Source: Hypericum androsaemum (lineage: Eukaryota > Streptophyta > Magnoliopsida > Malpighiales > Hypericaceae). Taken from it: 64,000 nucleotides of DNA. Shown one piece after another: positions 47,560-58,080 of the stretch (its first letter is position 1; the number at the start of each line of letters is the position of its first letter). The stretch lies in assembly GCA_963995505.1 (NCBI GenBank), contig OZ023190.1, positions 19,276,092 through 19,340,091 of the forward strand. Direction: 5' to 3'. The notes under the pieces are model-generated. The model saw only the letters and a list, made by a program, of their open reading frames with translations. It searched no databases and was not told the DNA's origin. A program made the translations under genes and the position numbers.

Positions 47560-49890
47560 GTTCGGAAGTAAGAATCTCCACTAGTTTCGGAGGAGGAGAC
47601 GAGAAAACCTGATACTATTGGTCCCCCGATAGCTGTGACTTGGCCAATGCATGAGCTGCCCTATTACCCCCTCACCGAATTCTAAATCACTTCTATCTGC
47701 ATCCTATCTTTGTAAAGCATACACAAGCAGTAAGCAATCTGATTCCAAAATAACATACCTGAGACCAAAAGATTGGCTGAGATCAAGGCCGAGAATTATC
47801 CCTCGGGATTCCAACATAGTCGGATGGACGCACCCTCGAAGTTTTGGATGGCAGTAGAAACAAAATGTCCCAAATCATCTCTTATGATTACTCCAACCTG
47901 GGTCTTTCCATCTGCATTGATTTCTGCATCCGTGCTCAACCATCCGCAGTCTAGTATGAGGAGTCAGATAATTCACAGAAATATAATCCAACCATAAGCC
48001 ATGAACAGACTCCAGAACACCTTGCGCCTCCTCAAAACTCACAATCTAAAATATCATCTTATTCTTGATTTTCTAAATCCCCTACAACCAGACCGCGCTC
48101 CTACCCTGCTCGCCTTGATCCGTGATCGAGAGAAGACATATGCATGCCTAAATTAATGATAATCATTGCATGGCATTGATATCAACTTCTGCTCTAGACC
48201 AAAGAAATGAGGCAGTATAGCAATAAAAAAAAAGATGGTAAATCAACTCAGGCTACTCGCATAGAAATGACACACTAACTCCACCGCCATCCCTTTCCTC
48301 ACAGTATTTATTCGAGTAGGTAGGTTATCATCCAAAAAATGCCACACAAATGAACGGATGCGAGGAGGACACAAGATGTTCCCAACACATTTCCAAACCT
48401 CAATAGAATGAGTTGGTACCAAGGTCAATTCAGAAGTTTTCCACCACCTCTTCAGATCAACGTAGTAACCAGAGCGAACGGTAAAAGTACCATCAGAATT
48501 ATGCCTCCACCGAACCATAACCTCCGGAAGTCTGGGGATAATCAGGATGGAAATGATCCTCTGAAAATCCTCCTCCCCTACTAGCTGATGTAACAAATCT
48601 ATGTTCCACCTATTAATACCCTCCAACATTAGTTCGAACACCTGTTGAAATGAATATGCTCCATTAGTAAATAGTGTGCGTGCCCTAACTCTGAACCTGA
48701 AAGCCACCAATCATCCCAAATCCTGACATTTTCCCCATTACCAACCCTCCACTCTAGATTAGGTACTAGCAACTCCACACCCTCAATGATGCTCCTCCAC
48801 TTATAGCTTGGCATATATCTTTCTTTAACAGTTAGAATATCCACTTTAGGGTTGTACCTCGCCTGTAGAACTCTTACTAGTAGTGATTCCATCTCACATA
48901 GCAATCTCCAAACCCACTTCGCGAGCACATCCCTATTAGAACTAGCTAATCGCCTGAAACCCAGCCCACCTTCCCCTTTAGAGCGACACATCCTTATCCA
49001 ACTACGCCAATGCATATTGCGCTGACCATTACTTCCCCAATAGAATGCACAAAGATTCCTCTCTATCCTCTCACAGACCTAAGACGACAACTTGAAATAA
49101 CTTATAACGTATGTTGGAATCGAGAGCAAGACTGATTTAATCAGCGTCTCTCCACCCGCTCTTGACATATATCTTTCCTTCCAATTCCCAATTTTAGCCG
49201 TTATTCGATCCTCAATAGAGGAAAAGATAAGTCTCTTTGATCGCCCCACTAAAGTGTGCATCCCCAGATAAGTATCTTCATCCTCATCTCTCCTCATTTC
49301 CAGAATAGCACACAACCTGCTTAAATTCTCTTCCCTCAAATTGCGACTGAAGTAAACTGAGATCTTCTGAATATTTACCTTTGACCTGATGCCGTCGAAT
49401 AGATATCTAGTAAGGCCAAAATATTCCTGAGTTCTTTCTCAGTTGCTCTCGTAAAAAGTAGGGAATCAACTGCAAAAAATAGATGAGTTACAGCCGGTGT
49501 TCCCTTTGACACTCTAAGATCATGAATTTGCTAAAAACCCTATGCATGTCGAATGAGAGCTTCCAATCCCTCCAGAAACATCAAGAATAGATATAGTAAA
49601 AGTGGGTCCCCTTGACGAAGACCTCTCCCTAGAGTAAAATATTCTCCCACCTATCTATTAACCTGCACAGCATATATATCTCATAGTGGAAACACATCTC
49701 ATCACCAGGTTAGAAAAAGATGCCTAAAAGCTCAATGCAAATAGCATTTTCTCAAGAAAACACCACTCTATCCTATCGTAACCTTTCATCATGTCTAATT
49801 TCAAAGCATACCAACCCAATATACCCACCGTCTTTTTGACATGCTGAAAGTTTTGACATGTGATATTCTCAACCATAAATATGTTGTACA
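47560..49890 (-). mobile_element. 5'-truncated L1-type LINE, decayed ORF2 (LINE 1)
   Basis: Reading leftward, pieces of an L1 reverse transcriptase appear in order. First is a palm segment at about 49880-49740 with KLDMMKGYDRIEWCFLE. Then comes GLRQGDPLLLYLFLMFLEG (about 49630-49560) and the catalytic box degraded to FAVDSLLF at about 49480-49459 (FADD expected). The RT thumb region follows at 49339-49079 (SRAGGETLIKSVLLSIPTY). Next are RRLASSNRDVLAKWVWR (49015-48629), a zf-RVT region near 48400-48243, and an RNase H segment at about 47900-47640 with RGIILGLDLSQSFGLRYV and ILESDCLLLVYAL. Several stops and frameshifts split these. It is 5'-truncated within RT and inactive. Confidence 0.85.
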
Positions 49891-50226
49891 ACAGAAAATA
49901 GAAGGTTGATGTGCAATCTATGAAAAGTCACTGCTCAATAAGGAATCCTAATGCTAATAATCCAGATCACCAACGAGGCAGCCCCATACGAAAAAAATAA
50001 AGCATTGAACCACCTATCAGCAGATAGTTTCAGTGGGACTCATTACCTATACAAGAAGTAGCAAGCTAGCAGCCGCTACTAATATTGTCATTTACATCCT
50101 GCAATCACTTAATCAGGTGCCTTCCATTTAATAAAAAAAATTAATTAATCATGTTCAATCATCCTTCAAAGACAGCCTTTCCCGCTTTGTCTGACCAACA
50201 TCTAATAGCAATGTCAGCAGTGTCTC

Positions 50227-50995
50227 TCACACTTGTGAAGCATCTGCATCAGAAGAGTCATCTTTGAGGGACGAGTACAACATCCAAGCATGGTCTAGTT
50301 TGCATTTGGATCTTACGATAACTGATCTGGGGACTTTTGCATCACGACACGTGACAAGTCCGTCGCTCTTTTCCCCATACCTGTTTTGAAGTAGCTGGCC
50401 GCATACATCCATTGTATTTTCCAGCGGGATTACCACTAGGAGCTTTATAGTTTGGCCGGTGGATAGCGGCGACAACCAGGGTAATTCAGCATGTGCGACG
50501 CGAGAAATGGTTGCAAGAACATTGGGAGTAATGGCAGCTTCTGTGTGACAACAGACAACCGAAAGTTCTCTTGATAAATGGTGCTTAATCAGAAACTCTT
50601 TCCTTCTCTCATCAGTCGAGTCTTCTAGGGATTGAATGTCACCCTGCAGAAAAGAGGTTCAGGAAAATAAGCCAAAAGCGAGACCACATGTATTGCAACA
50701 TCACAACAAAAAGTAAGCACTTCGCATCGCATATAAGGTCATCGAATCCTAGTACATTATGCAACCTTTCCAATGTAAAGTCTATGGTAAGATAAAGCAC
50801 CCTGAACAAATGAGAGTTGCCATGGATTGACTTCGATAAACTGTCAACGAAACCAGATATCAATAAATATTCAACTCTATCTCTATAACCACCACTTCTC
50901 TTAACATGGCAATCAAAGCAATCAAACACTTGGTTGAGTGACTGAATGTGAGATGCATCCGACCTACGGAAATAACTAAAGACTTCAGCACTCAT
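50227..50995 (-). pseudogene. unidentified two-exon gene fragment between LINE pieces
   Basis: An ATG at 50995 opens a frame reading MSAEVFSYFRRSDASHIQSL and on through a Leu/Phe-rich stretch to about 50690. An acceptor-like TTTTCTGCAG ends at 50644, and from 50643 a second frame runs unbroken to a stop at 50227. It includes SLEDSTDERRKEFLIKHHLS, HTEAAITPNVLATISRVAHA and DDSSDADASQV at the end. Composition is protein-like throughout, and the acceptor joins an open frame. The donor is unclear (a possible GTTGTG near 50690). I do not recognise the family. It may be the 3' end of a host gene whose upstream exons were lost, or a fragment carried here by rearrangement. Confidence 0.4.
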
Positions 50996-51206
50996 TCAAT
51001 GCAATGATTGCACCCGAGGGAAAAGAAAAAAGTTCACATTCTGAATTCTGAAATAAGAGCTTCTCAATAATGTCCCCGTTTTGAAGGAATCAAAGTCATT
51101 TGTAACTAAGCTTACAACTCACACCAGCACGAATGCATTCTTCTGGTGCTTGCCCACAAAAGTATAGGAACTTTACTTATTATGATAGCGGGTCAAACAC
51201 ACGAAC

Positions 51207-51470
51207 TTAAAAAGGAATGTGAAAGAGTTCAACCACCGAGGGTTGTATGTCCTCTGTAGCCTCCTCCAAGAGAATAACATTTTTATCAAAAAGCCAAGAT
51301 TGATCCCCAAGAATCCTATCCATATCACGATGCTCGGTGAAACGAAAGAGGAACCTGTTACGCCTTATCTCCAAAATTGTCATTCTTTGACGTGACCTCC
51401 ACACATCCCGAATGACCGTTCCAAAGCCCCTCGAGTTAACCGTCTTTTTGGACCACACCAATCCCAGCAT
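51207..51470 (-). mobile_element. LINE ORF1-type DUF4283 fragment
   Basis: An 87-residue frame contains WRSRQRMTILEIRRNRFLFR, then DRILGDQSWLFDKNVILLEE and SVVELFHIPF. This is the pattern of the DUF4283 domain found in the N-terminal ORF1/gag-like protein of plant L1 LINEs. It lies 1.3 kb upstream, in the same direction, of the LINE 1 ORF2 relic but is separated from it by the unidentified gene fragment. It may be the 5' part of the same insertion or a separate one. Confidence 0.65.
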
Positions 51471-51479
51471 TTCAAACGA

Positions 51480-52040
51480 GTGAACCCCCCCTTTTCGGTT
51501 ATGCCGGTAATTTCATAATATCATTGTCTGTCTGGGGGCTCACCATCGAGTCCCTCGAGATCGTTGTCATAGTTCCTGGAAAACCAAATGAAAAACCTTA
51601 TCGGCGTATGAAAAGAAGAAGCAAAAAGGAAAACATGAATCTTCAAACCCCCGGGCAGCGGAGCGGGCGAATGCGGCATTGAGCGTGGCCATTCAAATGG
51701 GCATGACTTGGGAGGAAGTTGATGCTCACACTATCCTAAAAGAAATTAAGAAGGCAGCTGGGAAAAATCTTCAAACGAAGATCTTCAAACCCCCATAAGT
51801 TTTGGTGTTTCGCAAGGGACAAGGGACATGGACCTATGGATGAATTTGGGTGTAGCTAGCGGATGTAGGTTCTTTGGGATTTTTGCACTTGATAGGCACT
51901 TATCTTTGTTTTTCTTAGACATGTTTCTATCAAGTCTCTTAGGTGTTTATGTCATGTCCTTTAAGTAGTAACTACTTTTGTAATTACTATTTTTGTGGTA
52001 TTAATATAACTCTACTTATATATAAAAACTAGCAATGATT
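51480..52040 (+). mobile_element. possible LINE-derived segment with 3' end, plus strand
   Basis: Short coding-like stretches occur in plus orientation (VPGKPNEKPYRRMKRRSKKE; ERANAALSVAIQMGMTWEEV). They are followed by a T-rich 3' region ending TTTGTGGTATTAATATAACTC, similar to LINE 3' ends. No reverse transcriptase motif is present. It lies head-to-head with the DUF4283 piece. Confidence 0.3.
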
Positions 52041-53904
52041 TTTAAAAAAATTTAACAAATAACGTAATTATTCGTAAATCGTTGTTGACGCTATTGGTCC
52101 CACTTATGAGAAGAAGAAAAACCTCCATCGGAATTTTCCCCCTCCCAAGCCCTAGGCCACTGTGTCATTTATCCATAATCCATTCAACGGAAAATAAGTG
52201 AAACCCCCACCCTCATTAATGCGCTTTTTGTAACCGACCTCTAAATATATCTCACACCTTTTCGGTATACGGGTGGGTTATTTTGGAATCTGCTCGAAAC
52301 TTGATTTTCTTGTAGCATATGTTACAATCTACCAACTTTAATGACTTCAATTCTCCCGGCAAAAAAATGACTTCAATTCAGAATAAAATAATTTAATAAA
52401 ATAATTGAATGAATATTTTGAAAACTAATTTATTTGATATTGTTGGAAAATTGATGGAGATATTGGCCAACGCTATATATCATCTTTGCGCGTGTAAATA
52501 TTAGTTCGTACGATTTTGTCTCATTTCTCTTAAGAAGGTGTAAAAGTTAGTCAGATAAAAATCAATCCAGGTGTTTGTAGCAGAAACCAAGATTGTGAAA
52601 AGTACGTTAATAAAAGCTGGTTTGTTGATTTTCTCGGCGCAGCGAAACACGTACACTAAAGATATGGACTGGACTCTGACTTCCCGATAAACTAAAGTAC
52701 TGTAGTACTATAACTTTAGAAAAATTTCTGCGACTATATTTTATTGATTATTTTAGGTTTTTGTAGTTACGAAAATGAAATAAAAAATATTAAAAGTTTT
52801 TAGTCGCAAAAAATAATGCTTCAATCTTTGTAAATAGGCAGGCAATCCTCTGGGGAGAGGATCGAGGAGAGGCAGATGTCATCGTGGCTGGAATTTGTCC
52901 GAACAGATGGAAATAAGGAGACACATTAATCTATTTCACCCCCTTTTACCCTCCGTATCTCTCTCCTCGTCGAGTCTAGTGTATTGATTGAGGTGGGTGT
53001 ATCACTTTTTTTGTATTAATATGTATATAGATGATCGAGAGGAATTAGTTTTTTTTGTTGTACTCGTAGGTTTTGTGATATTACAACGGATGATTAAATT
53101 TTTCCATATCAATATCAAGGCTAGGTTTACATTGTCGATTGGTCTTTTGCTATCACAACTTTTTTTCGTTAGATTTTGTCGTGATAGAATTTTACTGAGG
53201 TCGTCGGTCGCTAACTTGCCAGAAGAAATATAAAAGTCACACGCAACCCTCCATTCTACCAAAAAAATTGCCTTGGCTCCTCTGTCGTTTTCGGGTGGTT
53301 GTCGTTTCCGGGTGGGGGCTGGCTCTACTGGTAACTGAAGCAGTGCTTCTGCTCTGCCTCTGTTGGGGTTGTTGGGCTTTATTAGAAGAGATGAGAAGAG
53401 AAGCATGGAGAGCGAGCCAGCCAGCCAGGACCCCTTCATTGTTACCCACACGTTCCCAAACTGACACTGTTATCTTTTTTGTCCTTTTTTTCTTCTCTCT
53501 TGTTTTTATTTTCATCTATTTTTCTCTAATTCTTAGAATCATCCTTACTCTTATTAATGAAACGATTCTTATAATCAGAACTCTTAAACTGTTTAAAAAA
53601 ATTACTATATCCCAAGTTTATTCTATTTATTAAGTTTTTTAGACTTTGCTAATTGGGTTGTTTAAAAAACTAGTTGGCTAATTATTGTGATGGGTATGCG
53701 TTGATTGTATTGCCAAATTATGTATATATTTATTTGTTTTCTCCTTGTTCGAGTCCCTCCTCTCCGCCTCAGATGTTTTTCCATTAGGGGTGCGCGGTTG
53801 CCTGCTTCGCTGTCCCGTGCCGTTCTTCTATCTCTTTCCATCATGGGACCCACCTGAATAAAGGCTATCTGTTTTGAATTAACTCTAAAATACCAGCTAA
53901 AGTT
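52041..53904. other. intergenic, no supported gene
   Basis: The frames at 53002-53451, 53268-53633 and 53662-53949 overlap on both strands and show no recognisable domains. A GC-richer patch at 53260-53430 is the only compositional feature. Confidence 0.4.
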
Positions 53905-53913
53905 TCCAAAAAA

Positions 53914-54274
53914 GGGTAAATTATCCCCTAATTTCTGATATTTGATCATCCTCCCTATCGGGTCCCTGCATTTTTAAAAATAATTTCATTGTCCCCCGTC
54001 TTTTATTTTAGAAACTCTCAGGTCCCTGGGTGACTTCAGCACCCATTTTTTTTGATTTTTTGTCAAGAGAAATGACCAAGATATACTTGAAGATGATAAA
54101 TTTTTTTCTTTTTTTGGGTATTTTGGTCATTTTCATGAAAAAAAGGGTGCTGATGTCAGCCAGGGACCCGAGAGTTTCTAAAATCAAAGACGGGGGACGG
54201 TAAAATCATTTTTGAAAATGCAGGGACCCGAAAGAGAGGATGACCAAATATTAAGGACTAGTGGGTAATTTACC
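53914..54274. mobile_element. MULE 6, short hairpin (MITE-type) derivative
   Basis: About 360 bp made almost entirely of two inverted arms (53914 to about 54070, against about 54110-54274) with a small centre. Edges GGGTAAATTATCCCC / GGGTAAATTACCC. TIR sub-blocks 'GGGTCCCTGCATTTT', 'GTCCCCCGTCTTT' and 'AGAAACTCTC(A/G)GGTCCC' match those of MULE 2 and Pack-MULE 4. The flanks TCCAAAAAA and CCCAAAAAA are a near-match 9 bp duplication. An 18 bp direct repeat AAAATACCAGCTAAAGTT lies outside on each side (53887-53904 and 54279-54296). Confidence 0.8.
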
Positions 54275-54749
54275 CCAAAAAATACCAGCTAAAGTTAAAA
54301 TATAAATTTCTAACTTAACAAATACGAGTTTTTAAAAATGCAACGATGTTAAATATTTGTTAAATTTTTTTTGTCACTTCTCAAAAAAATTATCCTCGCT
54401 GAATCAAAATTAATCGATCTAATCAATCAAACGGTAGAAGGTGTAAACAAAAAAAACTAGAAGACAAATTTTAATCTTGAATATTAGACACTGAAAAATA
54501 CACGTACATACGGTTGACTTTATGATGAAATATGTGGTTCCAAAAATAAAGTCGGACGCCAGCGCAAACCAATTCTAAAACGAAAATCAATCTTTTCGGT
54601 CTATTTTTTTTTAATATATTGACAAAAATATATTTACATCCTGGTAGATCCTAGAGGAGACTATTATATCAAGGTGATCTCAATTAAGAGAATTCAAAAA
54701 TAACAAAAGATTATAGTCTCCTAAATCGTCTAAAGATTTGGACCAAATT

Positions 54750-55730
54750 AACCATTTTTTTTGCCCAGACAAGTACCATATGCAGGAGAGGAGAAGCTGT
54801 TGATCCAAAGACACTATCACAAATCATCCAATTTTGAAGGTTCTAAATGCCCCACATAATGGCACCAAAAAGTGTAGTCCATATTTTTGCTCATACTCCA
54901 CCTCTCGCCAATCCATGCCAACTAAAGAAAGAGGAGGCAACAAAATCTCCCACCAACTCAGTACAGACCTTTTGACAAAGTAGTTCCATATGGACAAACA
55001 ATGCAAGAACAAATGATGAACAAATTCATCAAAATTATCACATAGTTGGCTGAGTGATTCCCAAGCGCTAAGCCGGTGCATTCTGATTAGATTGTCTCAG
55101 CGTCGTCGGCTTGTTTTGAATGGCAATCCAGAGGAAGAATTCTACCTCAAGTGGGATGGTCCCAGTCCAAAGTTTCGGGAGATCACTTTGATTGTTCTTG
55201 CATTGTACTTCTTTGTGCTATCGAAATTCCATATAAGCTCATCCTTCTTGTTCTGATTCAGATTAGCACTCGAGAGGATGGCCAACAGTGCATCCACTCG
55301 CTCAAATTCTCGGGCAAGGAGTTGTCTTCTTCGTCGGAACTTCCAACTCCAAGACCGAAATCTTCTTTTTTTGAATGCTGCAAAACTAAAGGCGAAAAAG
55401 TCGCGGAAACTGATCCCTAAGTGGCGAGGGACTTAAACCCACGGGTCCAGCCAAAAGAAGAATGTGTCCCCTTTCCCACCAATTAGAGAGCATCATGTGT
55501 GGAAATCAACGGCAATTCATGAGCTTTCCTTAAGAGTATTGCTGATGCCTACCGAGCAACTGTTTCCTTTTTTCCTTCAGGCAAAGAGAACACATTTGAT
55601 TTCTTGAATCTATTACAGCCTCGATGCAATCCTTCCACATAGAATCCTCATTAGACAAGAACTTCCATGCCTATTTCAGAAGGAGTGCTCTGTTCTTAAC
55701 CCCCAACTTCTCAAGTCTTTAGGACGAGTA
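54750..55730 (-). mobile_element. L1-type LINE fragment, RT-distal part (LINE 2)
   Basis: Reading leftward: NRALLLK, then AWKFLSNEDSMWKDCIEAV at about 55710-55620, the usual region between RT and zf-RVT. Then the zf-RVT motif LCDNFDEFVHHLFLHC at about 55050-54975, and downstream WWEILLPPLSLVGMDW. Stops and frameshifts separate the parts. Neither an RT core nor an RNase H domain is seen, so it is truncated at both ends. Confidence 0.7.
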
Positions 55731-56422
55731 ACATTCTTTTTGGTCTACTTTACTAAATATTAAATCCGAATTTTCATTTGTATCATCAAACAGAAATTTA
55801 TTTAGAAGTTCAATATCCGGCCTCACTATTCGGAATTCGGTGCTAGTGTTGACATTTTAATTAAATGACTCATATACTGGTTACATCTGATACCCATATA
55901 TATATATGTGTGTATTAAAGACGTGTAATATTTCGTGTAAATTCACGGAATCCAAAATATTAAAACCAATTGAGATATGGGATTCAGGGTTGGATATTTC
56001 TCAATTGGGTGGAGAATCTGGCCGCTTTATGGTTTTTCTGATTGTTACTTGAAATGTACCCCATTTCACACCATAATTGAGAGAGCTGCTAATTGGGATA
56101 AGGTGATCCGTTCCAAAATGACCTCCACTTTATTTTAAATTGCTTGCAAAGTTTAAGTCACAGACACAGTTCCCCTAATTCATGATACACACAATCTCAG
56201 GCCGCTCACTTTTTCCTCAAATTATTTGCCTATTTATTAAATCAACTAATTTAGATTTAAATTAAATAGAACTCAAATAATTGGAGGACAATTATAATTA
56301 TATCTTGAGAGTCTATCATTATTCAGATTTGACGTGATCTTAGTCAAGAATCTAAATCATTATTTTGTAAAAAAAGTTAAGGACATATATATTAATCTAT
56401 AAATTATGCTCGGATCTTACCC

Positions 56423-56484
<62 letters not shown>
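56423..56484 (+). repeat. A18 run followed by (TA)22 microsatellite
   Basis: A at 56423-56440, then perfect TA repeats at 56441-56484. The junction AAAA-TATATA can mark the tail of a retroposed sequence from which the TA repeat grew. Confidence 0.95.
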
Positions 56485-56485
<1 letters not shown>

Positions 56486-57658
56486 GACCTAAAACATACA
56501 CAGCCAATTGATAATCGTAACATATAAATCTAACATGCCCCCATCATCCGTCTATTCATCGTTTGAGTCAGAGTAGTATGTACTTTATAAAGTATGCCGC
56601 ATACATTTGCTTACATGCTGAAGGGATAATCATCATTGAATTGACAAATTTTGTCATTGAAACGTCTAATCTTGAAATTTCAGTCACTTAAAAATAGTCA
56701 ACACTACCGCCCCAATCACACAAGATATAAAGAGATGTCTATGTTCAATCGGTAAAAAAATATTTAATTAAATATAGTCAACGCCATTCATAGCATGGGT
56801 GTGCAAGTCGATGATCTCTGACACATGGCATAGCCCATGATGGCCAATACTCTTCAAAGTTTAGCTAGAGCTATTACATAGCAATCAGAGAATACCCTAT
56901 TTTTTATTGCCACCAATTTATCGTCGAATTCCTATAGTGAGCTATTCACTTCGTCATTTAGCATCAGGTAGTTCGGAAATTATCGTTCCAAGGATGCGAC
57001 ATTAGTTGCGAGTCAACTTCGTTTATGGTGTACCAACAGCTAAAAAATTTATGAAATTATTCTGGCTTAATTAATATATCTCAAATTTAAAATTTTAAAA
57101 AATAATAAATGTTAAATATTTGTTAGAACAAATTTTTCATCTTTTAAATTTTTTATCCGGATCAAAATAGATTTGTCGTATTAAGTATCATAGTACATGA
57201 TATAATTAAAAAAAACCTAGTTTATGGATACTGGTTGGAAGACAAAACTTACAATCGATCAACTTCAATCAGATCCTCGCGGCATTCAAAGATGATGCAT
57301 ATGCTCAATGTTGGAGAGTTGACTGCATTAATTTTTTTTTTTGAGGAAATGACTGCATTAATTTAGCTTTGCTCCTATGCATTCAGTAGACGGAACACAA
57401 TTCAAACGTTGGAGTTTTAATTATTGGATGGTACTAAATACTTGCCTCTTAGAACAGAAGTGCATGGGGTCCGTGACAAGAATTATTTGCACTTAAAAAT
57501 TTGTAGGGATAATGTAAAGAATTTTCTCGAAATATCATGGATTGACTTGGGATATTATCATTTGGATCAGTTCGGCCTTTGCCTTTTTTTAAATCAATAG
57601 CATGTGCAAGAAAATTTGGAGGTATGATCATAGAATTTACTAACTAGCTAAAAGAACA

Positions 57659-57765
57659 TTTAGTCTAATGACACAAAATCTATACAATTTTAGAGAATTG
57701 CACAGTTCAAACTGTAACAATTATAATCATGATATAAAAAAAATTTACCTTCCGAAAAAATTACT
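57659..57765 (+). repeat. SINE-like dispersed repeat, copy 3
   Basis: TTTAGTCTAATGACACAAAATC, then TTTTAGAGAATTGCACAGTTCAA, then an A-rich end. Same order as at 1900-1985. Confidence 0.4.
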
Positions 57766-57887
57766 ATATACCTAAAATACACATTGTACTATATGTAGTG
57801 TGATCAGACATTTTAACTACTCGACAACAAGTGCATACTGTAATAATATGGTCCCTTTCTACAACGAATTTCGGGAATTAAGACCTT

Positions 57888-58080
57888 AATTTTTTGTTGA
57901 TAAGTTGAATTTTGTATTAATAAAAAAATGTTGACAACAATATACAAATAGAAACCGTTCCTTACCCCCGGAAGGAACATGCTCCTTACGATACAAAAGC
58001 CTCGTCCCAGCCGTCAAGAGAGTGTATCAAGATATAAAATAAAGTTCCTGACTCCCTAATTCCGAGATCGAAGACGACCT
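57888..58080 (-). mobile_element. LINE-type 3' tail remnant
   Basis: On the minus strand the segment ends TTTATTAATACAAAATTC followed by AACTTATCAACAAAAAA, the common 3' end of plant LINEs. It is preceded by GC-richer sequence of about 130 bases without an open frame. Strongly 5'-truncated. Confidence 0.4.

Noticed and set aside
53002..53633. Overlapping frames of 121-149 codons on both strands
   Set aside because: No domains and low-complexity ends; opposite-strand frames over the same bases cannot both be real and neither has support.
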